Positions 1 through 7,135 of a stretch of DNA of 18,405 bases are shown here, piece after piece. Source of the DNA: Halovivax sp. Its GTDB lineage: Archaea > Halobacteriota > Halobacteria > Halobacteriales > Natrialbaceae. Location of the stretch: NCBI GenBank assembly GCA_007119345.1, contig SKPV01000131.1:1-18405 (forward strand), written 5' to 3'. Both the position numbers and the translations under genes were made by a program. Position 1 is the stretch's first letter. The number at the start of each line of letters is the position of its first letter. The notes under the pieces are model-generated. The model saw only the letters and a program-made list of their open reading frames with translations. It did no database searches and was not told where the DNA came from.

Positions 1-1
1 C

Positions 2-364
2 GCGTACCTCGCCGTCGTCGCCACCGCCGGGGGATTCCTCGCATACTTCGTCCTCCTCGATCGGGTCGGCGCGACGGAGCTGAGCCTCGTGAACTACGCC
101 GTGCCGCCGATCGCGGCGCTCGTCGGCTGGGCGGCCCTCGGCGAGGCGATCACGGTCGAGACGATCGTCGGCTTCGCGCTGATCCTGGTCGGCTTCGCGC
201 TCTGCAAGCTCGACGCGCTCTGGCGTCACGTCGCGCCGACGGTCGGCTACGGGCCGACGCGGCCGACGCGCCGGGTCGACGAGATCGTCGTCGCCGGCAA
301 CCCGTACGTCCCGCGCTCCGGCGCGGAGCGGTCGGGATCCGGAGGCGCCGTGGCCGCCGACTGA
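2..364 (+). CDS. EamA/DMT-family transporter, C-terminal part (5' end outside window)
   Basis: The reading frame is open from base 2 to a TGA at 362-364, giving about 120 residues with no internal start needed, so this is the 3' end of a gene that begins before the window. It holds roughly three hydrophobic segments (residues about 1-20, 28-45 and 50-68). The pattern of a small-residue-rich helix, the motif LVNYAVPPIAALVGW, then GEAIT and a final helix is typical of the second EamA repeat of drug/metabolite transporters. These are ten-helix inner-membrane carriers, but the substrate cannot be inferred. The last 50 residues are a hydrophilic tail rich in Arg, Gly and Pro, probably cytoplasmic. 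The next gene begins about 100 bases downstream with its own ribosome-binding site. Confidence 0.8.
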   Translation, partial: AYLAVVATAGGFLAYFVLLDRVGATELSLVNYAVPPIAALVGWAALGEAITVETIVGFALILVGFALCKLDALWRHVAPTVGYGPTRPTRRVDEIVVAGNPYVPRSGAERSGSGGAVAAD

Positions 365-467
365 GCGGTCGGTCCGACGGCGACCGCCGCCGAGTCGCCG
401 TATTCTTGGCGCCATCACAAGTACCAAACCGTCTCGCGACGCAGTGAACCGTATTCAGGTGGTTCCC

Positions 468-1580
468 GTGACGAACAAACGCGAATACAGGGACGACTAT
501 CCCGACGAGACGCTGTACATTCCCGGCCCGACCGAAGTGCGCGAGGACGTGATCGAAGCGATGTGCGAGCCGATGTTCGGTCACCGGATGGACCGAATGA
601 CCGACCTCTACACGACGATCGTCGAGGACACCGCGGAGTTCCTCGGCACCGACAACCACGTCGTTGTCCTCACGGGGTCGGGGACCGGATTCATGGAGAG
701 TTCGATCCTCAACCTCGTCGACGAGAACGTCCTCTGTACGACCTGCGGGAGCTTCAGCGAGCGCCAGGCCGACATCGCCGAGCGCCTCGGCAAGACGGTC
801 GACACCCTGGCGTACGAGTGGGGCACCGCCGTCAAGCCCGAGGACGTCCGCGAGGCGCTCGAAGCGAGCGAAACGGACTACGACGTCGTCACCTGCGTGA
901 TGAACGAGAGTTCCACCGGCGTCCGAAATCCGATCGAGGAGATCGGCGACGTCGTCGCCGAGTACCCGGACACGTACTTCGTCGTCGACGCCGTCTCGGC
1001 GCTGGGCGGGGACTACGTCGACATCGACGCCCACGGCATCGACGTCATCTTCACCTCCGTCCAGAAGGCGTTCGCCATGCCGCCCGGCCTCGCCGTCTGC
1101 GTCGTGAGCGAGGACGCCTACGAGCGCGAGGTCGAGAAGGAGTCCGCGTCGTGGTACGGCGGGTTCCAGCGGACGATCGACTACTACGAGCGAAAGGGCC
1201 AGACCCACTCGACGCCGGCGATTCCGATCATGCTCGCCTACCGCAAACAGATGAAGTACATGCTGGAAGAGGGTCACGAGGCTCGCGACGAGCGACACCG
1301 CGAGATGGCCGAGTACACGCGCGAGTGGGCCCGCGAGCACTTCGAGATGTTCCCCGAGGAGGGCTACGAGTCCCGGACGGTGAGCTGCATCGAGAACGCC
1401 CGAGGGATCGACGTCGCCGAGACCATCGCCGCCGTCTCCGAGGAGTACGGCATGGTCTTCTCGAACGGCTACGGCTCGGCGCTCGGCGAGCGGACGTTCC
1501 GCATCGGCCACATGGGCGAACACGACGTCGAGAGCATCCGGGCGCTGACCGACGCGATCGAGGACGTGGCAGGGTTGTAG
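468..1580 (+). CDS. Class V PLP-dependent aminotransferase (serine-pyruvate / alanine-glyoxylate type)
   Basis: A full-length fold-type I aminotransferase of 370 residues, expected to be a cytoplasmic homodimer moving an amino group between a small amino acid (alanine or serine) and glyoxylate or pyruvate. The N-terminal LYIPGPTEV and FGHR motifs match this family. The stretch VDAVSALGGDYVDID places the PLP-ring aspartate in a typical context, and SVQKAF carries the probable Schiff-base lysine. I chose the GTG at 468 because AGGTGG at 457-462 is a good Shine-Dalgarno sequence five bases upstream and the protein then begins MTNKREY. An in-frame GTG at 444 would add eight residues. The true substrate pair is unknown; haloarchaeal members are annotated only as aminotransferases. 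It converges on the aIF-1A gene across a 372-base hairpin-rich gap. Confidence 0.92.
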   Translation: MTNKREYRDDYPDETLYIPGPTEVREDVIEAMCEPMFGHRMDRMTDLYTTIVEDTAEFLGTDNHVVVLTGSGTGFMESSILNLVDENVLCTTCGSFSERQADIAERLGKTVDTLAYEWGTAVKPEDVREALEASETDYDVVTCVMNESSTGVRNPIEEIGDVVAEYPDTYFVVDAVSALGGDYVDIDAHGIDVIFTSVQKAFAMPPGLAVCVVSEDAYEREVEKESASWYGGFQRTIDYYERKGQTHSTPAIPIMLAYRKQMKYMLEEGHEARDERHREMAEYTREWAREHFEMFPEEGYESRTVSCIENARGIDVAETIAAVSEEYGMVFSNGYGSALGERTFRIGHMGEHDVESIRALTDAIEDVAGL

Positions 1581-1952
1581 GTCCGGTCGGGAAACTCGCT
1601 GCGCGAGGCCCGACGAAATGGGCCCGATGAATAGACGGCTGTGGCGCTCGAATAGACGGTGAGCATCCTATCGGCGAGCGAGCGGTTCGAAGAATCCGAG
1701 GAGCGCGGTTCGAAGCCCCAAAGGGGCGAGAACCGCGGATATGCGAGCGGAGAGCGAAGCGAACCGCGAGCCAGCGAAGCCGTTCACCGCGAGCGCCATC
1801 GGCGCTCGCGGGCCGACGACTAACCTGGAACGAGCGAAGCGAGTGGAAGGGAAGGAGGAGCGCTTTTGATCGACCGTTTGCCGAGTGTCGGCGCGCCGTA
1901 CGGCAGCGTCGCTGCCGTCGGCGCGACACGAACGCAGCGCAAAAGGTCGGTT
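1581..1952. repeat. Gene-free convergent gap with several strong hairpins
   Basis: No plausible gene lies between the aminotransferase (+) and aIF-1A (-). The sequence holds a nested hairpin at 1704-1737 (outer arms CGCGGTTC/GAACCGCG, inner arms GCCCC/GGGGC around AAA), an 11-bp perfect stem with a three-base loop at 1787-1811 (CCGCGAGCGCC, ATC, GGCGCTCGCGG), and an 8-bp stem at 1901-1917 (CGGCAGCG, T, CGCTGCCG). GAATAGACGG occurs twice near 1628 and 1649, and GCGAGCGAAGCGA-like runs are common. T-runs occur at 1863-1866 on the plus strand and at 1941-1944 read on the minus strand. The block may be a bidirectional termination zone or a REP-like element. Confidence 0.6.
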
Positions 1953-2240
1953 CTACCGAATGTGGCCTTCCCGCCTGAGCTGGTCGGCCTCGTTCTTCTC
2001 GTAGCGCCAGGTGATGTCGGCCTTCTCGTCCTGCCAGTCCCAGGGGGAAACGAGGACGACGTCGTCCTCGCGGATCCAGATGCGCTTTTGCATCTTTCCC
2101 GGGATGCGGGCCGTTCGCTCCGTGCCGTCGGCGCAGCGGACTTCGACCCGGTTGGCGCCGAGCATGTTCGTGACCGTCGCGAACACTTCGTCGTCCTCGG
2201 GCATGCGGAGGTTCTTGCGACCACCCTCCTCGTCGCTCAT
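1953..2240 (-). CDS. eif1A: Translation initiation factor aIF-1A
   Basis: A 95-residue S1/OB-fold factor that binds the A site of the small ribosomal subunit and helps mRNA binding and start-codon selection, the archaeal counterpart of eukaryotic eIF1A and bacterial IF1. It is the usual length for the family. The protein shows the characteristic blocks LRMPEDDEVFATV, RIPGKMQKRIWI and LVSPWDWQDEKADI, ending in a short basic tail. The ATG at 2240 is chosen because the conserved N-terminus MSDEEGGRKN starts there and a TATA-like element sits about 27 bases upstream, so the mRNA is probably leaderless; the open frame further upstream is not conserved-looking. It lies 172 bases from the methyltransferase stop, same strand, apparently with its own promoter. 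Confidence 0.96.
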   Translation of the reverse strand: MSDEEGGRKNLRMPEDDEVFATVTNMLGANRVEVRCADGTERTARIPGKMQKRIWIREDDVVLVSPWDWQDEKADITWRYEKNEADQLRREGHIR

Positions 2241-2263
2241 GGCTTCCGGTTGGGGTCGGAGGC

Positions 2264-2276
2264 GTTTAACTGTTAA
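2264..2276 (-). promoter_or_regulatory. TATA-like promoter of aIF-1A
   Basis: GTTTAACTGTTAA on the plus strand (TTAACAGTTAAAC on the gene strand) is an A/T-rich island about 27 bases before the ATG. This spacing is that of a TATA box for a leaderless haloarchaeal transcript. Confidence 0.55.
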
Positions 2277-2412
2277 CGGTCCGGCGGAACGATCTTTCCC
2301 GGAGGCCGTCACCTCCGCGGCCGATATCGGTTCGTCGCGCGGCCGGCATCGTTCGGGACGGTGACGACGGGTCACGACGGCGCCGACGGGTTCGCCGTCG
2401 AGCGGGCGTCCG

Positions 2413-3138
2413 TCACCGCTCGAGCCGGAACGCGAGGCCGTACATCCGACCGGTCTCGACGCCGTCGCCGAGGCGTTCGCGCCGTCGCGTCGCCTCCCCG
2501 CGGAGCGCCGCGGCGATCGGATCGTCGAGCCGGGCGGCGTTCTCCCGCGCGAGGTCGGCGTGTGCGTCGAGCAGGGCGGCCGTCCACGGCACGGGATCGA
2601 GCAGGTTCCGCTCGCGCTCGAACCGCCAGCCCTCGGCCTCGAAGAGACGGCGAAGGTGAGTCGACGGGTAGAACGTCAGCGCCGGCGCGGCGTCGGCCAG
2701 CTCCGCGGCGGCGTTCTCAGCGGCGAAGAGCGCGCGAACGCCGTCGTGGGGGATCGGGGCGTAGTCGTCGACGACGAGCCACGCGCCGGGCTCGGCGACG
2801 CGGGAGAATTCGGCGGCTATCGCCGCCGCGTCGGCCGGCGTCACGACGTTGAACAGCGCGTGCGCGGTGACGACCGAGACGCTATCGTCGGCGAGCGGCG
2901 TCGACCGCAGGTCGGCTCGCACCGCCGACGGCGGCCCGCCGTCGAACCGGTCACGAACCTCGGTCGCGTGGGACCGATCGTTCGTCACCGCGAGGACGTC
3001 GGCGGCGCCCGCTTCTCGCAGTGCTGCCGACATGTTTCCGGCTCCCGCGCCGGCCTCGAGACAGCGCGCACCCTCTACGGGCACGTCCTCGATGGCCGCC
3101 CGGACGGTGGACGGGACGTCCATACGGGGAGTCGACAT
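2413..3138 (-). CDS. Class I SAM-dependent methyltransferase
   Basis: A 241-residue Rossmann-fold methyltransferase of unknown substrate. Motif I is visible at residues 27-35 (LEAGAGAGN, the SAM-binding glycine loop). It is followed by an acidic strand end near residue 50, the RADLRSTPLADDSVSVVTAH block (motifs II-III, with the aspartate that contacts the adenine) and WLVVDDYAPIP around motif IV-V. These small haloarchaeal enzymes resemble the UbiE/COQ5-like Methyltransf_11 group, but the sequence does not reveal whether the target is a lipid, quinone or small molecule. The ATG at 3138 gives MSTPRMDVPS; a second in-frame ATG at 3123 is possible. It is divergent from the small membrane protein at 3336 and lies upstream of aIF-1A on the same strand. 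Confidence 0.85.
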   Translation of the reverse strand: MSTPRMDVPSTVRAAIEDVPVEGARCLEAGAGAGNMSAALREAGAADVLAVTNDRSHATEVRDRFDGGPPSAVRADLRSTPLADDSVSVVTAHALFNVVTPADAAAIAAEFSRVAEPGAWLVVDDYAPIPHDGVRALFAAENAAAELADAAPALTFYPSTHLRRLFEAEGWRFERERNLLDPVPWTAALLDAHADLARENAARLDDPIAAALRGEATRRRERLGDGVETGRMYGLAFRLER

Positions 3139-3305
3139 TCGTGCCGAATGGCCGTTTCGGTTCGCGGCGGACCGGGATCGCCGCCGCTTCGAATTCGCGT
3201 CGATCGGGGCCGGCCGACGGACCGCCGCGGGAACGTCGACCCGAGAACCGTGCGCTTCCCCGGCCGTCGCGTTGCCCACTCGCCCACGACGGGGAAATCA
3301 CCGCG

Positions 3306-3311
3306 TTTAAT
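3306..3311 (+). promoter_or_regulatory. TATA box of the small membrane protein gene
   Basis: TTTAAT is centred about 27 bases before the ATG at 3336 in an otherwise GC-rich region, implying a leaderless transcript. Confidence 0.6.
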
Positions 3312-3335
3312 CGTCCCGGGCGAGCACCCCGGAGT

Positions 3336-3515
3336 ATGTTTCGCAATCTCGGAACGAAGGGAATCGTCGGCGTCGTTCTTCTGCTGGCCGGCGTGGGACT
3401 GATCGCCTACGAGAGTCTGATCGTCGCGGCCGGGATCTCGATGGTCATCGCCGGACTCGGCCTGGTCGCCCAGGGGCTGGTCTCCGGGCTGCTAAGGTCC
3501 TTCGGGATGTTCTGA
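3336..3515 (+). CDS. Small two-helix membrane protein (haloarchaeal, uncharacterised)
   Basis: A 59-residue protein almost wholly made of two hydrophobic helices (about residues 8-26 and 29-52) joined by a tight turn with AYESLIVAAG, then a short basic, aromatic tail ending SFGMF. The N-terminus MFRNLGTKG is basic, so both ends should face the cytoplasm. I recall similar tiny haloarchaeal proteins grouped under a DUF (I believe DUF7470), unverified here; no function is known. The start is supported by a TATA box about 27 bases upstream and by the conserved-looking N-terminus. It is transcribed alone, divergent from the methyltransferase gene. Confidence 0.8.
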   Translation: MFRNLGTKGIVGVVLLLAGVGLIAYESLIVAAGISMVIAGLGLVAQGLVSGLLRSFGMF

Positions 3516-3680
3516 GTCGGCCGAACCGGCAGCGGTCGTGGCGGCGCCGACGACGGTCGATCGCTCACGCTCCGAACCGTCGGAACCGTCGCCGCGACCG
3601 TTTCGACCTCGGGGTTGGATTCCGGGAACACCGACGCGAGGGAGTACAGAACCGCCACGGTCGGGGCAGTCAGCGCCTCG

Positions 3681-3778
3681 CCGCACCGTCACCTTGCCCG
3701 GGGCGCCGCACCGTCACCTTACCCAGGGGGCCGGTCGTTAGCCTGCCCAGAGCGCCGGTTGTCAGCCTGCACGTGCCG
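3681..3778 (+). repeat. Decaying tandem repeat of about 25 bp, four units
   Basis: Two good copies (CCGCACCGTCACCTTGCCCG and CCGCACCGTCACCTTACCCA at the start of each unit, 3681 and 3706) are followed by two degenerate ones built on CGGTCGTTAGCCTGCCCAG and CCGGTTGTCAGCCTGCACG. A further CCGCACCGT starts at 3779. The 3516-3827 interval otherwise holds no convincing gene: the open frames there are Arg/Pro/Ser-rich and typical of chance ORFs in GC-rich DNA. Confidence 0.7.
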
Positions 3779-3816
3779 CCGCACCGTTTTCCGGCACCGA
3801 GACGCAATTCGGCCCA

Positions 3817-3840
3817 CGGAGTACGCCGTTCAGTACTCCG
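3817..3840. promoter_or_regulatory. 8-bp inverted repeat at the 5' edge of the small membrane protein gene
   Basis: CGGAGTAC (3817-3824) and GTACTCCG (3833-3840) are perfect reverse complements separated by eight bases. The element sits where the start of the following gene would be expected, so it could be an operator or a hairpin over the initiation site. Confidence 0.45.
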
Positions 3841-3851
3841 ACCTGGTCCTC

Positions 3852-4070
3852 GTGGCGATCGTCGAGGCGCTTCTCGCCGGCGACGCGATCGGCTTCCTGA
3901 CGCCGGTCGCCCACGGCGTGGCGCTCCCGGTCCTCGGGATGCTGGCGATCGGCGTCGTGGGCCACGCGCCGTTCGTCGACGGTCCGGTCGACGAGTTCGA
4001 GGACCTGACCGAGGAGGTCGAGCCCGAAGCGGTGCCGATGATGGCCGCCGCGGCCGGCCTCGCCGACTGA
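3852..4070 (+). CDS. Small membrane protein with acidic tail; start uncertain
   Basis: From the first standard in-frame start (GTG 3852) the product is 72 residues: a hydrophobic segment (LLAGDAIGFLTPVAHG), a second one (LPVLGMLAIGVVGHAPF), then an acidic region (DEFEDLTEEVEPEAVP) ending in MMAAAAGLAD. The coding pattern clearly begins earlier, at VQYSDLVLV from 3828, but the codon there is GTT, not a recognised start, and the TTG at 3759 is far upstream in non-coding-looking sequence. So the gene either starts late at 3852, uses an unusual start, or has lost its start codon. It resembles small uncharacterised haloarchaeal membrane proteins. It converges on the DUF460 gene 133 bases away. Confidence 0.6.
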   Translation: MAIVEALLAGDAIGFLTPVAHGVALPVLGMLAIGVVGHAPFVDGPVDEFEDLTEEVEPEAVPMMAAAAGLAD

Positions 4071-4203
4071 CCCGGAGCCGCCGCGTTCGCGTCGGACGGT
4101 CGGAGGTTCGCGGGGACGAACGGCGCCGCTCCCGTTGCGCCGCACACGCGATGGAAGACGCGCGGCCGCCGGCCGGCGGTCGGCGATTCGGGCCGCGACC
4201 CAG

Positions 4204-6177
4204 TCAGGCCTCGTTGTCGCCCGCGCGGTGCTCGCTGATGAGTCGGTCGACCATCGAGGCCTTCCGTCGCTTTTTCCGCTCGCGGGCCCGCTCGCGCCAG
4301 TCGTCGATCGCTTCCTCGACGTCGGATTCGCGCGCGACGGCGAGCTCGTCGACCTCCTGCATCGCGACGTCGTCGGCGGGCGCGACGGGCACCTCGCGAT
4401 CGAAGAGGACGGCGTCGGCGACGTCCGAGAGGCCCCCTCGCTTGAGGACGACCCGGGGCTCGAAGGAGGCGAGCAGCTCGGCGGTCGAGCGGCCGGCGCC
4501 GCTGGCGTCCCGGAGGAAGACGACGTCGCCGGAGGCGATGCCGTAGGCCTCGTCGGCCGTACGGATCGCGTCGCGGGTGAACTTCTCGACCACCTTCACG
4601 GGGACCAGCCCCTCCTTCTTCGCGGAGACGTCGCTGAAGTTCGAGTGGTCGAGCTTCCAGAGCGCCTTCATGCGCTCGACTTTCTTCTCGAGTTCGGCGA
4701 CCTCCTCCCGGGCGGCGTCGCGCTCGCGCTCGAGCTGGTTCGCCAGCCGTTCCAGTCGAGATACCTCGCGATCCTTGCGGACCTCCCGGCGTTCCTCGCT
4801 GCGGGCGCTCCGGAGTTGCCCTTCGAGCTCTTCGATGCGATCGTCGCGCTCGCCGAGTCGTCCCTCGAGTCGGTCGACGTGCGACCGGAGGCGTTCGACC
4901 CGCCCCTCGAGCGAGCGGATCCGTTTCTCCTCGGGGGTGAGCTCGCGGGGCTCGTGCTCGACGGTCTCGTCGGCGGGTTCTTCGTCGTCGGTCAGGTCGG
5001 CGAGGACCGCCTCGACGCTCTCGTCGCCGGCGACGACGCGGGCGATGACCCGCCCGCGGTCGATCCCCTGGGGCACCTTCGCGGCGATGCGCTCGAACTG
5101 GTCGGCGTGGGCGTCCACGGCGAACAGCGCCGCGGCCAGGGCGTCGCGCTGGTGGTCGTCGTCGTAGGGGTGCTCGCGGGTCCGGTGTTGCTTCTCGTCG
5201 ATCGGCAGGTCGCGCTCGGGCGTCCAGCCGGCGGCGTCGAAGCTGCGGCGGAACTTCTCGACCGTCTCCGGCATCGGCGTCACGTCGGCGGCGACGACCA
5301 CCGGTCGCCCGCGCTCGACGATCCACTCGATCACGTCGCCGGCGTCGCTCGTCCGCGAGCTCCAGACGTCGTGGACCTCGCCGTCGAGGGAGACGATGGC
5401 GACCGCCGTGGTCGTCCCGGGGTCGATCCCGACGATCACGCGGTCCAGTCGCTTGGCCAGCGGGCGGAACTCGATGCCGTCCCGGCGCAGCCGTTCGATC
5501 TCGATCCGGACGTCGCCCGAGCGCTCCCGCGAGACGGGGATGTCGGCGGGACGGGCCTCGACCGTGAAAACGGCGTTGGCGAAGCCGCCGTAGGCCTCCC
5601 GGACCTCCCGCTCGTACTCCAGGTTCGCCTCCTCGAGCGCGGACTCGACGTCGCGAGCCCGATTCCTGACCGCCCCGTGGATCTTGCGGGTGTAGCGGTC
5701 CTCGCTCCAGCCGCCGCTTCCCGTCGAGCGTCCCCGAGAGACCTTGAGCTCGGTGGTGTCGGTGAACGCCGACACCTCCTGGCCGACGCTGTGGGCGGCC
5801 AGCCGAGCCGCGGCCTCGGCCTCCTGCATCGGGTCGCTCCCGTACGGGATCCCGTGGCGCTTCGCGACCCGCGAGAGGGTCTCGGGGCGCTCCGCGCCGG
5901 TCACCTGCACCAGCTTCGTCGCCGACGGCAGCGCTCCCAGAAAGTGAACGAGGGCGTCCTTGTCCTCGGCGAGCTCGTACATGTTGTCCGTGGCGACGAT
6001 CGCCGGTTCCCGGTCGGCGATCAGCCGCCTGAGCTTTCGGTGGGAGACCACGTCCCGCTCGATCTCGTCGCCGTCCAGGATCACCAGCGCGTAGGACGGG
6101 GCGTCTCCGCGCACGTCGCCGCTCTGGACGTCGACGCCGAAGACGACCGCGTCGAGCGCACTCGTTCGCGTGCTCAC
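4204..6177 (-). CDS. DUF460/COG2433 RNase H-fold protein with coiled coil
   Basis: A 657-residue archaeal protein. Residues 10-150 form a first RNase H-like region (FGVDVQSGD, then LVILDGDEIE). The central domain, about 245-360, is RuvC/YqgF-like: VIVGIDPGTTTAVAIV supplies an acidic residue (D252), VVVAADVTPMP a second (D298) and YDDDHQRDALAAA a third cluster (D341/D345), the arrangement expected of a metal-dependent nuclease of this fold. A long charged coiled coil runs from about 412 to 505, followed by a C-terminal alpha/beta domain to 657. The family is widespread in archaea and thought to act on nucleic acids, but its substrate is not established. The start is GTG at 6177, backed by a TATA box 28 bases upstream, so the transcript should be leaderless. 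The gene is divergent from the toxin-antitoxin pair. Confidence 0.9.
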   Translation of the reverse strand: MSTRTSALDAVVFGVDVQSGDVRGDAPSYALVILDGDEIERDVVSHRKLRRLIADREPAIVATDNMYELAEDKDALVHFLGALPSATKLVQVTGAERPETLSRVAKRHGIPYGSDPMQEAEAAARLAAHSVGQEVSAFTDTTELKVSRGRSTGSGGWSEDRYTRKIHGAVRNRARDVESALEEANLEYEREVREAYGGFANAVFTVEARPADIPVSRERSGDVRIEIERLRRDGIEFRPLAKRLDRVIVGIDPGTTTAVAIVSLDGEVHDVWSSRTSDAGDVIEWIVERGRPVVVAADVTPMPETVEKFRRSFDAAGWTPERDLPIDEKQHRTREHPYDDDHQRDALAAALFAVDAHADQFERIAAKVPQGIDRGRVIARVVAGDESVEAVLADLTDDEEPADETVEHEPRELTPEEKRIRSLEGRVERLRSHVDRLEGRLGERDDRIEELEGQLRSARSEERREVRKDREVSRLERLANQLERERDAAREEVAELEKKVERMKALWKLDHSNFSDVSAKKEGLVPVKVVEKFTRDAIRTADEAYGIASGDVVFLRDASGAGRSTAELLASFEPRVVLKRGGLSDVADAVLFDREVPVAPADDVAMQEVDELAVARESDVEEAIDDWRERARERKKRRKASMVDRLISEHRAGDNEA

Positions 6178-6201
6178 GAGGGGCGTTAGGAACGAGCGGG
6201 C

Positions 6202-6208
6202 TATAAAT
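6202..6208 (-). promoter_or_regulatory. TATA box of the DUF460 gene
   Basis: TATAAAT on the plus strand reads ATTTATA on the gene strand, centred 28 bases before the GTG start. It is the clearest TATA box in its neighbourhood. Confidence 0.7.
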
Positions 6209-6383
6209 CCGACGCGGGAACGGGTCGGCCCGGTCGCGATCTCGACGGCCAGGGGACAGTCGAACGGGCGGCACCCACGACGCGGTTCGCTCTCGTCGCC
6301 GCGGGGTCGCCGAGACCGCCGATCGACGGACGCCGGGGCCCAACAGGGGAACGTTGATGGTCTCGGCGCGTCGACATGGACAT

Positions 6384-6389
6384 GGAGGT
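6384..6389 (+). promoter_or_regulatory. Shine-Dalgarno GGAGGT that bears on the antitoxin start
   Basis: GGAGGT lies after the ATGs at 6376 and 6382, four bases before the ATG at 6394 and ten before the ATG at 6400. All four are in frame. A functional site here would favour 6394 or 6400 over the longest form. Confidence 0.5.
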
Positions 6390-6393
6390 AAAC

Positions 6394-6648
6394 ATGGACA
6401 TGGGACGATCCGACGAAACGGTCGTGCAGACCGCACTCTCCGCGGAGGAGTACGAGCGCTTTCGAGCGGTCGCCGAGCGCGAAGGGAAGACGCTCAAGGA
6501 GGCGCTGAACGAGGCGGCGAGGGAGTACGTCGGTGCCAGGGATCGACCGGATCCGGACGATCCCTTTTTTGACTACGAGCCGCCAGCGGTCGACACCGAG
6601 CGGGTGACGGCGACGAAAACCGACGACTACCTCTACGGTGGCGAGTGA
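6394..6648 (+). CDS. VapB-like antitoxin (putative ribbon-helix-helix)
   Basis: A short acidic protein, 84 residues from the ATG at 6394 (90 from 6376), lying immediately before a PIN-domain toxin. VVQTALS could be the DNA-binding beta strand, followed by two helices (AEEYERFRAVAEREG and LKEALNEAAREYV): the strand-helix-helix order of an Arc/CopG-type fold. The C-terminal half (DPFFDYEPP, then KTDDYLYGGE) is acidic and aromatic, as expected of the flexible part that covers the toxin active site. Expected role: bind and neutralise the downstream toxin and repress their shared promoter. No clear TATA box is seen upstream, so the promoter is unassigned. The stop codon abuts the toxin start, showing an operon. 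Confidence 0.75.
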   Translation: MDMGRSDETVVQTALSAEEYERFRAVAEREGKTLKEALNEAAREYVGARDRPDPDDPFFDYEPPAVDTERVTATKTDDYLYGGE

Positions 6649-7104
6649 ATGCCGTCTTCCCGGTTCGAGCCCGAGACGGACGGACCGACGCCACTATTTC
6701 TCGACACGAGCGGTCTCTTCGCGTACTTCCACCCGCGAGCGGACGAACACGAGCGAACGCGGGAGTTCTTCCAGGACGTCCTGATGGGATCGACGCCCTA
6801 CAGACCGCTGTACACCCACACGTACGTCGTCGACGAACTCGTGACGCTGCTCCAGTCGAAGGCGACGCCGTCGCTCGCCCGCGAGGCGTTCGAACGGATC
6901 GTCCGGTCCGACGCGATCGAACTCCTGTACGAGACGGAATCTCGGTTCGACGCCGTCGGGGAGGGGCTCACGACGTACGACGATCACGAAATCTCGTTCA
7001 CCGACCACATGATCGCCGTCACGATGCGAGAGCGGAACGTGGACCACGTGCTCGCGTACGACGGCGACTTCGCGACGCTCGGAATGACGGCGATTCCGCG
7101 GTAG
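6649..7104 (+). CDS. VapC-like PIN-domain ribonuclease toxin
   Basis: A 151-residue PIN-domain protein, probably a magnesium-dependent endoribonuclease that cleaves RNA when its antitoxin is lost. The four acidic positions are present: D19 in LFLDTSGLFAYF, E63 in YVVDE, D119 in ISFTDHMIA, and D138/D140 in LAYDGDF. Length and order match archaeal VapC-type proteins. The ATG follows the antitoxin TGA with no gap, so translation is likely coupled. A 17-bp direct repeat spans the stop codon. RNase Z converges from the other side only 31 bases away. It could be a solitary PIN nuclease with another role, but the antitoxin-like partner favours a toxin-antitoxin pair. The target RNA cannot be predicted. 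Confidence 0.88.
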   Translation: MPSSRFEPETDGPTPLFLDTSGLFAYFHPRADEHERTREFFQDVLMGSTPYRPLYTHTYVVDELVTLLQSKATPSLAREAFERIVRSDAIELLYETESRFDAVGEGLTTYDDHEISFTDHMIAVTMRERNVDHVLAYDGDFATLGMTAIPR

Positions 7105-7135
7105 CGACGGGACGCATCATTCCGCGGTAGCGACG
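7093..7135 (+). repeat. 17-bp direct repeat (period 26) across the toxin stop codon
   Basis: ATTCCGCGGTAGCGACG occurs at 7093-7109 and 7119-7135. The first copy holds the toxin's last codons and TAG stop; the second lies between the convergent stop codons and ends next to the RNase Z stop. Confidence 0.85.

Noticed and set aside
150..1523. Long minus-strand open frame opposite the aminotransferase (457 codons)
   Set aside because: It is the mirror of a high-GC coding sequence; its translation is Val/Asp/Arg-rich without domains, while the plus frame is a clear aminotransferase.
3538..3741. 67-codon frame in the 3516-3827 gap
   Set aside because: Low-complexity Arg/Pro/Ser/Thr composition and it runs into a tandem repeat; no promoter or ribosome-binding site.
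3830..6436. 868-codon minus-strand open frame overlapping the DUF460 gene
   Set aside because: Out of frame with DUF460, extremely Arg-rich, no recognisable domain; a GC-driven shadow.
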